Shown here: positions 1 to 8,082 of the stretch, in pieces | How positions within the stretch are numbered: the first letter of the stretch is position 1 | Layout: each line of letters starts with the position of its first letter | DNA from: a virus | Direction: 5' to 3' (one strand) | Virus record (IMG/VR): IMGVR_UViG_3300027714_000023 | Location: 1 to 49,407 of that record | Length of the DNA stretch: 49,407 bases | Position numbers and translations under genes: made by a program | The notes under the pieces: model-generated | The model's database searches: none | Seen by the model: the letters and a program-made list of their open reading frames with translations, nothing else | Told to the model about the DNA's origin: nothing

Positions 1-2
1 TT

Positions 3-899
3 AACGAAGGTAAATGGGGTAATATAATGAAAGGAGTTAGAAAAGGATCTAAGTCTGGTCCTTGGACAGTAGTGTCTATACAAAATAATAAGGTTGTTAA
101 TCAAGAACATGTTGATATAATGGATGCTATTCCTGCATTTTATGAAAAAGCTAAAAAAGAGTTTCCTAAAGCTCGTATTTCAATTGAAGATAACGAAGGA
201 CACAGTGTTTACAACGAATCTAAAGTTACTAATAAACTTAAAAATACAATGTTATTTGAACAGTATTTGAATGAAGGGGTTTTATTTGGTAAAAAAGGAA
301 TAAAAATCAAATTGGAAGATAAAATAAAAATTGCAAAAGAAGCAGTTTCTAAATACAATTCATCTTTCTATATAAAAGTATTAGATAAATTAGAAAAACA
401 ACTTAAGTCTGGTAAAATAGACGCAAAAGACATTTTAACAGTTCAGGGAACTTCGGAAGAAGACATGCCTGGTTCTTTTGATATATTTGATGGTGGAAAT
501 TCAAACCAACTTGCAGTTCAAATAGCTAAGGTACTTAAGAAATATAAGAAACACGAAACAGATAATTCACAAACAAAAGCAGCAGCTGGATGGTCAGGTA
601 CCGCAATGAGTAGCGTTAGTGGAAAAATACAAGCTGGAGTTAGTTTTGGAACAGGACGTGAAACTTATTTAATAGGAGTAATGATAGGTTCTGGTATACC
701 AAGTAATATTAGTGATAAAATAAAACAAGAGATATATAACTTGTTATTTATATTCGATCAATTCGGAGGAAATGACGGTGGAGTATATGTTTCAGATTCA
801 CAAGGATCTAATTACGATTCGATAGGGTTAATTTGTCGCAAATATTCGTTTAATGATGCAGTTGGAAGATCTTTAACTGATATAATGAACAACAGATAG
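3..899 (+). CDS. Putative capsid-targeted internal protein (5' end outside window)
   Basis: The first ATG is at 27, but the frame is open to the window edge and reads NEGKWGNI just before that ATG, so the real start is probably upstream. The residue before NEG has a codon ending in TT (F, I, V or L), so the window may begin inside a capsid-targeting-like segment. A second such segment, MLFEQYLNEG, starts at the internal ATG at 249. The middle is lysine-rich and the C-terminal half is glycine/serine-rich with no domain I recognise. By analogy with T4 internal proteins, cleavage after Glu by the prohead protease would leave the rest inside the capsid. That role is inferred. I do not recognise the mature protein. 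Confidence 0.6.
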   Translation, partial: NEGKWGNIMKGVRKGSKSGPWTVVSIQNNKVVNQEHVDIMDAIPAFYEKAKKEFPKARISIEDNEGHSVYNESKVTNKLKNTMLFEQYLNEGVLFGKKGIKIKLEDKIKIAKEAVSKYNSSFYIKVLDKLEKQLKSGKIDAKDILTVQGTSEEDMPGSFDIFDGGNSNQLAVQIAKVLKKYKKHETDNSQTKAAAGWSGTAMSSVSGKIQAGVSFGTGRETYLIGVMIGSGIPSNISDKIKQEIYNLLFIFDQFGGNDGGVYVSDSQGSNYDSIGLICRKYSFNDAVGRSLTDIMNNR

Positions 900-908
900 A
901 AAATAAAT

Positions 909-2789
909 ATGGCACTTCAAAAATTAAGAGAACATTTTCAAGGAACTAATATAAACGAGTTTCAGAGGCTATTAAAAAATAGAGTGATGGTTGTTGAAAA
1001 AATATCAGCTCCTTCATTTTATGTTAGAAGAGTAAATGACAAATTTGAATATTATAAATCTTCAAATGGTAAACCTCTTACTATAGTAGATAGGACTATT
1101 ATGTCTCTATATGAAGTTGCAATAAAACACATACAAAGTTTAAACCCAATACATAAAGAGGAATTACCTCAAGATTATAGATTTGGATTTGAGTACTTGC
1201 CAGAAACTAATGTTTCTTCAATATCATATGATAAAGCTCCTACAAATAACTTAATACTTACACACGTTCAACACATATCTGAATCAGGTAAAGTTAAAAA
1301 GACTATAATAGATCCAGTTGTTTTATCAAAATGGTCTAAGGTACTTAATGTTCAAAAACAAGAAGTTATTTTTGATGGAGTCTTAAATCAATTACAAGTT
1401 GAAAAGCTTGTAAAATTACTAGAAATGAATGATAAGGAATTTTCTACTTCGTTCGATTATGATATATCTACAGATATTGAAACTAGTTTCACTAAAGAAG
1501 TTTATAAAATATTTAATCCAAACTCAAGAGCATCGCTTTTACATAACGATTTAGAACAAGAAATAGAATCTTTAGTATTAAACTTTTCTGAAGGAAAGAA
1601 AATATCTTCTTTTAAGTTAGAAGATTTTACTAGAACTAATGTTAATGAAATAAGAGAGAGTTCTCACATGTATCAAATCGCAATCGCTGACATACTAGAA
1701 CATTGTATCAAGTATGATTTCAAAGAAATACAGTTAGTTGAAGAGAGTGCAAACCAGAGGTACCTAGAGCTAATGTCTGTTGTATTTAACGACTACATAT
1801 CTAAAAATGCTTCTAGATACATTGGAGTTAACTTCGATAATGCAGAATTTTCAAACTCAAACTCATTTAAACTGAATACAAACTTTATTAAGAATGAGAA
1901 AACATTAAGACACGTTTCAAACGAAGTTCTTTCTTCTCTATTCAAAATAACTTTAGGTACTTTTAGAAAACAAAAATCAAAATCATCTGACATTATAAAC
2001 GATGATATGGTTCTTCAGTTAAACACGATAGTAGATAAAATAAATGAAGCAATCTTTGTAGAAAATACAGATGAAAATTCTATATATGACTACAATAACT
2101 TCATGATGCATACCAAGATAAAAAGTACAGTAAATCTAAACGAAGCACTAACAGTAGACCATGGAGAACAAGGTAAACAACCAGTGAATATCTTTGTTGG
2201 TAGATTTCAACCATTTACACTAGGACATGCAAAGGTACTTGAATCAATTCATAAAGAAAATGGATTTCCAGTTATTGTATTTTTAATAAAAGGAAAGGCT
2301 GTTAAAAAAGGTGATGAATTTAGAAAACCATATTCGACAGATACTCAGATTGAAATGTTTAAAAAAGTACAGAAACAATATAAGTTTCTAAAAGAAATAA
2401 TAGTTCTACCAAGTGCTGCAATAGACAAAATGTTTAATGCACTTAGACCTAAATATGAACCAATACTATGGGGAACAGGTACTGATAGAATGAAATCTTA
2501 TGGATATCAAGTAAATAATGATTCTTATAGAGATCAGTTAAACGTAAATAAAGATTTTGCTCTTTTTGAAATACCAAGATCTGACGACAACATCTCAGCA
2601 ACTAATGTACGTAACGCAATGTTAGACGGAGATGAAAAGACGTTTAAGAAAATGACACCAAAGGGAATTCATAAAATGTATTCTACCTTAAAATCTGAAT
2701 TAGAATCATCAATGGAATTAGTATCTGCATCTAAAATTATAGATAGTAGTCTAATGACATATGAACAATTCATTAATAAGTTAAAATAA
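909..2789 (+). CDS. RNA-ligase-like nucleotidyltransferase fused to NMN-adenylyltransferase-like domain
   Basis: 626 aa with two nucleotidyltransferase modules. Residues about 25-240 carry Rnl2-type RNA ligase motifs: EKISAPSF with candidate nucleotidyl lysine K31 (EKxxG in the family; Gly is Ala34 here), RFGFEYL with E95 (motif III), IESLVLNF with E220 (motif IV) and SSFKLED with K236 (motif V). The K31-E95 spacing of 64 equals that of T4 Rnl2. Residues about 426-600 form an HxGH nucleotidyltransferase of the NMNAT/NadM type: GRFQPFTLGH (431-440, first His replaced by Thr) and ISATNVR (562-568). The C-terminus ends in MTYEQFINKLK, which resembles the T4 capsid-targeting peptide. Possible roles are RNA repair or NAD-linked nucleic acid chemistry. 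The substrate is unknown, and altered motifs leave activity uncertain. Confidence 0.75.
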   Translation: MALQKLREHFQGTNINEFQRLLKNRVMVVEKISAPSFYVRRVNDKFEYYKSSNGKPLTIVDRTIMSLYEVAIKHIQSLNPIHKEELPQDYRFGFEYLPETNVSSISYDKAPTNNLILTHVQHISESGKVKKTIIDPVVLSKWSKVLNVQKQEVIFDGVLNQLQVEKLVKLLEMNDKEFSTSFDYDISTDIETSFTKEVYKIFNPNSRASLLHNDLEQEIESLVLNFSEGKKISSFKLEDFTRTNVNEIRESSHMYQIAIADILEHCIKYDFKEIQLVEESANQRYLELMSVVFNDYISKNASRYIGVNFDNAEFSNSNSFKLNTNFIKNEKTLRHVSNEVLSSLFKITLGTFRKQKSKSSDIINDDMVLQLNTIVDKINEAIFVENTDENSIYDYNNFMMHTKIKSTVNLNEALTVDHGEQGKQPVNIFVGRFQPFTLGHAKVLESIHKENGFPVIVFLIKGKAVKKGDEFRKPYSTDTQIEMFKKVQKQYKFLKEIIVLPSAAIDKMFNALRPKYEPILWGTGTDRMKSYGYQVNNDSYRDQLNVNKDFALFEIPRSDDNISATNVRNAMLDGDEKTFKKMTPKGIHKMYSTLKSELESSMELVSASKIIDSSLMTYEQFINKLK

Positions 2790-2793
2790 TGTA

Positions 2794-2803
2794 GATATAT
2801 AAT
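2794..2803 (+). promoter_or_regulatory. Late-type promoter box
   Basis: GATATATAAT, 31 nt before the ATG at 2834. The identical decamer precedes 25367, 30024 and 43734. It resembles the T4 late TATAAATA box that gp55 recognises. Assignment rests on recurrence and position. Confidence 0.55.
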
Positions 2804-2833
2804 CTTATAATATATAAAAAACATATAACTAAT

Positions 2834-4330
2834 ATGAATCTTAATGAAAGAAAAGTACAACTAAAGAGAAGATATACCGAAAACTATCCAGCTAAAACTG
2901 CAGGAACTTCTGCTAAAATAAGAAACAAAGTTTTAGAGGCTATTAAAGACGGTAAGATATCACAGAAAGATTATGACAATATCGTCTCAGAATTATCAAA
3001 TGATTCTAAAAGATGGTCATCTAGAAACTCAAAATATTTCAGTGTCTCTGAGGAAGGAATTTCATTATCTAAATTCGGAATGAAAATATTTAATTCAATT
3101 ACAATGAACGAAAAGAAAGACGAAAATCCAGAGATCTGGGTACCAGAAGGATTTGATAAGGCAATTTCTAAATTTCCAAACTCTCAAATATCAATTGAAG
3201 TTGTTACTAAACTAGCAAAAAAACATAAAGTATCTATTTCTGACGCAATAGCGTATGTCGAATACGGATGGGAATTAGATTTAAAAGAAAACAAAACTAA
3301 TATGAAAACTAATTTTATTTACGAATCATTTTCAGAATTCGTAGGATCTTTAAACGAACCTATATTAAACGAATCTTATATAAACGAAGCATTTAAATCT
3401 TCTAAATTAAAGAATTTATTAACTATGAGTTCATCTGATGGTTACCAAAAAACTGGAGACCTTGCTAAGAGATTTTATGAGTATACTAAAATTAAATTAG
3501 ATCTAGTTGATGACAGTCATATATTAGACATGGATATGAAAGACGCTTTTAAAGCATCTAAGGATAATGATAGAGTTATCTTTTATGTATTAGATAAAGA
3601 TACAAGAAGTCCATATGGTGATGATAACCCTGGAATGTTACATCCTGGTCTTTTAGCAATTTCTAGAGGAAAAGATTTCTTAGGATATAGCTCAAGAGGA
3701 GGAGGAAGATATACACAAGGTACTAAAACACTTTCTAAAGATGGAGTAGATGTTGGAGCTAATAAAAGATACAAAGGATACGGTGCTACTGGATTATCTT
3801 CAGTTAAAAGAATTATAGAGGTTGCCGATAGAGCTTATTCTATTAGTATATCATCACTACAAACACTTATAGGTTCTGCAGGTCAAAAGGAAGAACGTAA
3901 AGCAGCAAAGGCTGGAGCAACTGCATTTAAATCAGATAAAGATTTTAAATCAGAAAACAATAGCAGATACGAAGCTATATTAGCTAATAAAGCATCAAAA
4001 TTACCTTTAGATAAATTAGTTAAAGATGCAATCGACGCTATGTCAGAGCAGATTAAGTCAGGTATTTCTTCAAATGAAATTGGTAGATACGGAGATCCTA
4101 TAATCGGAAAGAGTAAAAAAGGAAAAGAAGTTAAATTAAGAGATGCCGCTAACCACATGTCAGGTATATTAGATGATTATTCTAGATACGTTGATTATGT
4201 AAAGCAAGAAGCAGATGTTAAAACTCAATACGGAAAAGCAGAATCATGGTATACTAAATCTGTTAAAGAATACGCTAAACGTACTATGGATAAAATAAAG
4301 CAAATAGACGATATGTCTTACGCTTGGTAA
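2834..4330 (+). CDS. Unknown protein with internal capsid-targeting-like segment
   Basis: 498 aa, no recognisable enzyme domain. Residues 1-156 are a charged N-terminal part. An internal ATG at 3302 (M157) opens MKTNFIYESFSEFVGSLNE, followed closely by ILNE and INEA, giving three possible (I/L)-x-E cleavage sites of the gp21 type. The C-terminal part (about 190-498) is Ser/Gly/Lys-rich and contains a glycine-rich stretch, YSSRGGGRYTQGTKTL. It may be a two-part polyprotein cleaved during head maturation, or a fusion of two ancestral genes. It has its own late-type promoter box at 2794. I do not recognise a function; an injected internal head protein is the working idea. Confidence 0.6.
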   Translation: MNLNERKVQLKRRYTENYPAKTAGTSAKIRNKVLEAIKDGKISQKDYDNIVSELSNDSKRWSSRNSKYFSVSEEGISLSKFGMKIFNSITMNEKKDENPEIWVPEGFDKAISKFPNSQISIEVVTKLAKKHKVSISDAIAYVEYGWELDLKENKTNMKTNFIYESFSEFVGSLNEPILNESYINEAFKSSKLKNLLTMSSSDGYQKTGDLAKRFYEYTKIKLDLVDDSHILDMDMKDAFKASKDNDRVIFYVLDKDTRSPYGDDNPGMLHPGLLAISRGKDFLGYSSRGGGRYTQGTKTLSKDGVDVGANKRYKGYGATGLSSVKRIIEVADRAYSISISSLQTLIGSAGQKEERKAAKAGATAFKSDKDFKSENNSRYEAILANKASKLPLDKLVKDAIDAMSEQIKSGISSNEIGRYGDPIIGKSKKGKEVKLRDAANHMSGILDDYSRYVDYVKQEADVKTQYGKAESWYTKSVKEYAKRTMDKIKQIDDMSYAW

Positions 4331-4355
4331 TTATAAAATAAAATAATAAAATAAG

Positions 4356-4712
4356 ATGGCAAAATTTAAATCATTTAAATTATTCACAGAATCTATCGTT
4401 AATGAAGCTGAAGTTAGAAAACCAAGAGGCTTAGAACCTTTTGCAAATGATATGAAAGAAGAGGGAAGAGATGTTGAATTACATTTAGCCACTTTTGATG
4501 GACGTTCTTTTAAGGCACAGTCAACAGATAAAACATGGGATGATGGAGTACCTGTAACTAAAAACTTTTCACGAGGAGGTTACAAATCAGTAACAATTAA
4601 AAAGGGAGAACATTGGATAATTGAAGTTGACACATTCTGGTACATTCTAGTTGGCAGAACATGGTATGCTGTTAAAAGGGAACAATACGGAACACCTCCG
4701 TTTGATTATTAA
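4356..4712 (+). CDS. Small putative capsid-targeted internal protein
   Basis: 118 aa. The N-terminus MAKFKSFKLFTESIVNEA closely parallels the T4 internal-protein targeting peptide MKTYQEFIAEA, with predicted cleavage after VNE at residue 17. The remaining ~100 aa would be the mature protein, which contains several aromatic residues (HWIIEVDTFWYILVGRTWYA) suggesting a small beta-rich fold. The leader is A-rich (AAATAATAAAATAAG) with no Shine-Dalgarno. The next gene starts 2 nt downstream, so they are probably co-transcribed. The cargo function is unknown. Confidence 0.65.
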   Translation: MAKFKSFKLFTESIVNEAEVRKPRGLEPFANDMKEEGRDVELHLATFDGRSFKAQSTDKTWDDGVPVTKNFSRGGYKSVTIKKGEHWIIEVDTFWYILVGRTWYAVKREQYGTPPFDY

Positions 4713-4713
4713 T

Positions 4714-5580
4714 ATGAAAGAAAATACAACACCATCAAACATAGGAGGTATGGGAGAAATTCTATTACCAACTCAAACACAAGACGGCAGTGGAGATATC
4801 CCATCGGGACAAGGAGACGCTGATAAGAAAAACAAAAAGAAAAAGAAAATGGCAACATTAAAAACATTTAAAGCATTCACAGAATCTATTATTACTGAGA
4901 AGTTTAATTTCTCTGAAAAAGAAGTAAGGGCTGCTGCTGAAGCGCTAGCAAAAGCAATGGCAAAGTTAGATAACGTTCATGTTGGTGTTCATGATTTTGA
5001 ATATGATAAAGGAAGAGGAGCAGGTTTTGAATTATCATGGGGTGGAGAAGACTTCGACGGTGGTAGTTATTACATAAAAGATAATGGTGATGTTATTAAT
5101 GCTGCAGTTGGCGGTGGAACTAAATATGGTAATATTAAAGACACTGAAAAAACTTTTATGAAAGGTCTTAAAAAGGCTGAGCCTAGCATGAGAGAATCAA
5201 GAAACGAATCTAAGCTTTCTATTGAGGAACTTAACGAATCATTCGAATCTTATTATTTTCACAAAGATGCTTTTAGAGGATATACAACAATAAGTAAAGG
5301 AGAAACTCAATACGCTGTTATTACACATAACAAGATAACATTAAACAAACAGAACATGACCCTAAAGGATGAAAATGATTATTCAATAGGAGCAGCTTTT
5401 AAACCGAAAGCAGTATCTGTATTTAAAGAAGAATCTGACGCAAAGACAGAATACGATAAAGCAGTTAAAAAAGGAGGATCAGGTGCAAATCTATCTTTTT
5501 CTTATGGAACTATTACTAATGCAGGCGCAAATACAAGCTACGTACAAATTGAAGGAATGATGGCAGCTTTAAAATATTAA
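4714..5580 (+). CDS. Putative capsid-targeted internal protein with extra N-terminal leader
   Basis: I place the start at the ATG at 4714, right after the stop of the previous gene; a further upstream ATG at 4651 would lie inside that gene. The protein is then 288 aa. Residues 1-45 form a leader (MKENTTPSNIGGMGEILLP, then a Gly/Ser stretch and KKNKKKKK). They are followed at M46 (ATG at 4849) by MATLKTFKAFTESIITEKF, a capsid-targeting-like segment almost the same as in the preceding gene. Two products from two starts are possible. The remainder has an N-terminal alpha/beta region and a C-terminal part with LNESFESYYF. It looks like a sibling of the 4356 gene with different cargo. Function unknown. 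Confidence 0.6.
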   Translation: MKENTTPSNIGGMGEILLPTQTQDGSGDIPSGQGDADKKNKKKKKMATLKTFKAFTESIITEKFNFSEKEVRAAAEALAKAMAKLDNVHVGVHDFEYDKGRGAGFELSWGGEDFDGGSYYIKDNGDVINAAVGGGTKYGNIKDTEKTFMKGLKKAEPSMRESRNESKLSIEELNESFESYYFHKDAFRGYTTISKGETQYAVITHNKITLNKQNMTLKDENDYSIGAAFKPKAVSVFKEESDAKTEYDKAVKKGGSGANLSFSYGTITNAGANTSYVQIEGMMAALKY

Positions 5581-5631
5581 AATATTCCGCGTATCATCGG
5601 AACTATCAACCACATGTGTTGAAACAATCAA

Positions 5632-5666
5632 AGAATGCTCTGTATAAACTACAGAGCATTCTTAAT
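5632..5666 (+). terminator. Strong hairpin terminator
   Basis: A perfect 13-bp stem (AGAATGCTCTGTA, loop TAAAC, TACAGAGCATTCT), then TAATTT. It closes the transcript of the internal-protein cluster. The U-tract is short, but the stem is the longest in the window. Confidence 0.75.
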
Positions 5667-5682
5667 TTAACAAGACACGTAA

Positions 5683-5922
5683 ATGAACAACCAATTCTTA
5701 TTTAAACCAGAAAACTACGAAAAGTGGTCTAAAGAAGCCCTTGATAAGGTAACAAAAGTAATAGACTCATGCACTGCATTGTCTCATTTAGAAACTGCTA
5801 AAACGATGACAGATCATTTTATATTAATGTTAGCCATCAACGAGACATACCCAGCAGATACGATACAGGATATATCGAAGCAACTTTACTTATACCTTTC
5901 ATTAAAAGAAAGTAACATATGA
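5683..5922 (+). CDS. Hypothetical protein, 79 aa
   Basis: A small, mostly helical protein starting MNNQFLFKPENYEKW. It is the first gene after the terminator at 5632. Its stop overlaps the next ATG by 4 nt (ATGA), so it is translationally coupled to the cytidylyltransferase. I see no motif that gives a function. Confidence 0.6.
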   Translation: MNNQFLFKPENYEKWSKEALDKVTKVIDSCTALSHLETAKTMTDHFILMLAINETYPADTIQDISKQLYLYLSLKESNI

Positions 5923-6488
5923 GTAATACAAAAAGAAAGATAGGCTTTACTGCAGGTAATTTTGACCTTTTACATCCTGGTTACATATATACCTTTGAAA
6001 CTGCTAAACAGCACTGTGATTACTTCATGGTTTTTTTACAGATAGATCCATCAGAAACAAGATTCACAAAATACAAACCCGTTATTCCATTATACGAGAG
6101 ATATAAAACTCTTATGGCTATTAGATATATTGATGAGGTTGTTACATATCAAACTGAAGAAGATTTAATAAAGCTAATAGAATTTTATAAGCCAGATATT
6201 AGAATATTAGGAGATGATTATATCGGTAAAGGTTTTTCAGGAGACGATTTAAGTCCAGAGGTAATATACACTACAAGATCTCACGGGTGGTCTACAACTA
6301 AACTAAAGGATCTTATTACAATGCAAACTGTAAAACAAAATCCAGAACTAATTGATAGATCTAAGAATGAAGGAACTACTTCTCCTGCTCAGAAATTAAT
6401 GAGACAGATCAGAGATCAAATAGCAAGTTTCTCAGAAGGTAAATTAACAGAAGAAGAATACAAGAAAAATATTAAACAACTACTATAA
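5919..6488 (+). CDS. Cytidylyltransferase-like protein (TagD/RfaE C-terminal family)
   Basis: 189 aa. The N-terminal ~140 aa are a nucleotidyltransferase of the glycerol-3-phosphate cytidylyltransferase / heptose-1-phosphate adenylyltransferase family. The signature loop reads GNFDLLHPGY (residues 13-22), so HxGH is HxGY here. The C-terminal signature is RSHGWSTTKL, matching the RTxGxSTT motif. ERYKTLMAIRYIDEVV and the following GDDYIGKGF are also typical. Such enzymes transfer CMP or AMP to a phospho-sugar or polyol. About 50 extra helical residues follow the domain. The neighbouring sugar dehydratase suggests a nucleotide-sugar pathway. The replaced second His is at an ATP/CTP-binding position, so activity should be treated with caution. 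Confidence 0.8.
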   Translation: MSNTKRKIGFTAGNFDLLHPGYIYTFETAKQHCDYFMVFLQIDPSETRFTKYKPVIPLYERYKTLMAIRYIDEVVTYQTEEDLIKLIEFYKPDIRILGDDYIGKGFSGDDLSPEVIYTTRSHGWSTTKLKDLITMQTVKQNPELIDRSKNEGTTSPAQKLMRQIRDQIASFSEGKLTEEEYKKNIKQLL

Positions 6489-6491
6489 GAT

Positions 6492-7433
6492 ATGAGAGTA
6501 ATCGTAACAGGAGGGTTTGGATTTATAGGATCTTCTTTCGTAAATTTATTAAATAAAAACTTTAAACATCTCGACGGAAATAATGAAGTAGTTATTTTAG
6601 ATAAGATGACATACGCTGCAGATCCAAATAACATTAAAGAACCTACTTCAGTTATAATAAAAGATATATGCGATGTTACAGCAGAGGATCTAGGAGATTA
6701 TGACTACTTGGTACATTTTGCGGCAGAGAGCCATGTAGATAACTCTATTAAAGATGGAAAACCTTTTATTAGAACTAATGTCGAAGGAACCTTTAATCTC
6801 TTAGAGTGTGCCAAACAGAATCCTAACTTAAAGAAGTTCATACATATATCAACTGACGAGGTTTATGGAGATATGGATGATATAAGCAAAGAAGCAGAAG
6901 CTGACGAATCTTTCGTAATTAAAGGATCATCATACTATTCAGCAAGTAAAGCATCTAGTGACTTATTAGTAGAAGCATGTGGAAGAACATTCGGATTACC
7001 TTATGTAATAACAAGAACATGTAATAACTACGGAGAACACCAGAACGAAGAAAAGTTTATTCCAAAGATAATGAAATCAATATCTAATAATCTAACTATC
7101 CCAGTATATGGTGACGGTAAGCAAATTAGAGAATGGATCGACTCCGATGACAATGCATCTTTAATCTATGCAATTATGTTATCAGATATAAAGGGAGAAG
7201 TCCTTAATATAGGAAGTGGAGAAAGTTATGAAAATATAGATATTATTTTTATGATAGGAGAAATGTTAGGAAAAACACCTAACTTCGAATTCGTAGAAGA
7301 TAGATTAGGACACGATAAAAGATATGCAATAAACTCCTCTAAAGTTAGAAACCTTTTTCCAAAATGGGAAACTGTTTCATTCAAAGAATTTTTATTAAAA
7401 CAAGTTAACATAATTAAAAACAAAAACAAATGA
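6492..7433 (+). CDS. rmlB: NAD-dependent sugar epimerase/dehydratase, dTDP-glucose 4,6-dehydratase-like
   Basis: 313 aa extended short-chain dehydrogenase. It shows the NAD-binding glycine motif TGGFGFIG (residues 6-13), HFAAESHVDNS (75-85), the catalytic T-D-E triad in ISTDEVYG (T121, D122, E123) and YxxxK (Y149, K153). The T-D-E triad is characteristic of RmlB-type 4,6-dehydratases rather than plain 4-epimerases. The product would be a 4-keto-6-deoxy nucleotide sugar. It starts 3 nt after the cytidylyltransferase and probably acts with it. Whether the sugar goes to phage DNA, virion protein or a host surface glycan cannot be read from the sequence. The exact substrate is uncertain, so the symbol marks the family. 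Confidence 0.85.
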   Translation: MRVIVTGGFGFIGSSFVNLLNKNFKHLDGNNEVVILDKMTYAADPNNIKEPTSVIIKDICDVTAEDLGDYDYLVHFAAESHVDNSIKDGKPFIRTNVEGTFNLLECAKQNPNLKKFIHISTDEVYGDMDDISKEAEADESFVIKGSSYYSASKASSDLLVEACGRTFGLPYVITRTCNNYGEHQNEEKFIPKIMKSISNNLTIPVYGDGKQIREWIDSDDNASLIYAIMLSDIKGEVLNIGSGESYENIDIIFMIGEMLGKTPNFEFVEDRLGHDKRYAINSSKVRNLFPKWETVSFKEFLLKQVNIIKNKNK

Positions 7434-7648
7434 ATTCACTATTAATTACAATGCTAAGAAGTTCAGCAATAGCTGACAAAGCAAGGGCTAAACTATCTTT
7501 AGATCTTTTAGGAGATAAAGGAGTAGGTATCGGAGATCACTCAACGGGAGATTTCTACAAGAATGCTGAAGAGGCTTTAATAATGTTAGTAGATGCTGAT
7601 GATAGATTAGCTGCTCTAGATAAATATTATAAAGGAATCGGAGAGTAA
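7430..7648 (+). CDS. Hypothetical protein, 72 aa
   Basis: A small, acidic, probably helical protein. Its ATG overlaps the stop of the dehydratase gene by 4 nt (ATGA), and a terminator follows 29 nt after its stop, so it is the last gene of the sugar-nucleotide operon. No recognisable motif. Confidence 0.6.
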   Translation: MNSLLITMLRSSAIADKARAKLSLDLLGDKGVGIGDHSTGDFYKNAEEALIMLVDADDRLAALDKYYKGIGE

Positions 7649-7676
7649 TGGGAAGTTGCTAAAATTTTTATAAAAT

Positions 7677-7711
7677 AAGTGAGTCAGGATTTTTCTGGTT
7701 CACTTTTTTTG
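7677..7711 (+). terminator. Rho-independent-type terminator
   Basis: AAGTGA pairs with TCACTT across an inner CAG/CTG helix, followed by a run of T (CACTTTTTTTG). It ends the sugar-nucleotide operon and lies directly before a promoter-like box at 7714. Confidence 0.75.
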
Positions 7712-7713
7712 TT

Positions 7714-7734
7714 TATATTTACATATAACTAATA
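7714..7734 (+). promoter_or_regulatory. Recurrent promoter-like box, second class
   Basis: TATATTTACATATAACTAATA, whose 5' end is 31 nt before the ATG at 7745. Near-identical boxes sit at 8049 and 36389 at 34-35 nt before a start codon. TATATTTA fits the Bacteroidota -7 element TAnnTTTG except for the last base. Likely an early or middle promoter used by host-type RNA polymerase. Confidence 0.5.
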
Positions 7735-7744
7735 GCAATAAGCC

Positions 7745-7990
7745 ATGAATGTAATTTCTCTTAATGAAACCAATGAATTTCTTTTATCTAATGGATATGA
7801 TTCTATTGATTTAGAATTATATGATAGAGTTTCAGTTCAGTCACAGTCGAAAGACGGATCAATGATTTATCCTGAATTCGTATCTTCAATGGATATATTG
7901 AAAGGATATAATCTTTCTTTGTCGGTATATAATGACTTACTAAAAACAGTAGAGTCAGATGATGTTGAAGATGATATATTCGATTTTTAA
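7745..7990 (+). CDS. Hypothetical protein, 81 aa
   Basis: A small acidic protein ending in an aspartate-rich tail (DDVEDDIFDF). It is the first gene after the promoter-like box at 7714, expressed apart from the upstream operon. I do not recognise it; size, acidity and promoter class suit an early host-takeover protein, but this is only inference. Confidence 0.55.
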   Translation: MNVISLNETNEFLLSNGYDSIDLELYDRVSVQSQSKDGSMIYPEFVSSMDILKGYNLSLSVYNDLLKTVESDDVEDDIFDF

Positions 7991-8048
7991 TTGTTAATAA
8001 CTATTATAAATTAAACCCTTAAGGTTTTCATATATCAATAAAAATGAT

Positions 8049-8069
8049 TATATTTACTTATAACTAATA
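8049..8069 (+). promoter_or_regulatory. Recurrent promoter-like box, second class
   Basis: TATATTTACTTATAACTAATA, 34 nt before the ATG at 8083. It differs from the 7714 box at one position. It probably drives the small-gene run 8083-10558. Confidence 0.5.
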
Positions 8070-8082
8070 AACAACCTATATT

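Noticed and set aside
4651-4713. Earlier start for the 4714 gene at 4651
   Set aside because: It would read 21 codons inside the preceding gene; the ATG at 4714 directly follows that gene's stop.
8013-8027. Terminator AAACC/GGTTT after the 7745 gene
   Set aside because: Only a 5-bp stem and no T-tract; could be chance in AT-rich DNA.
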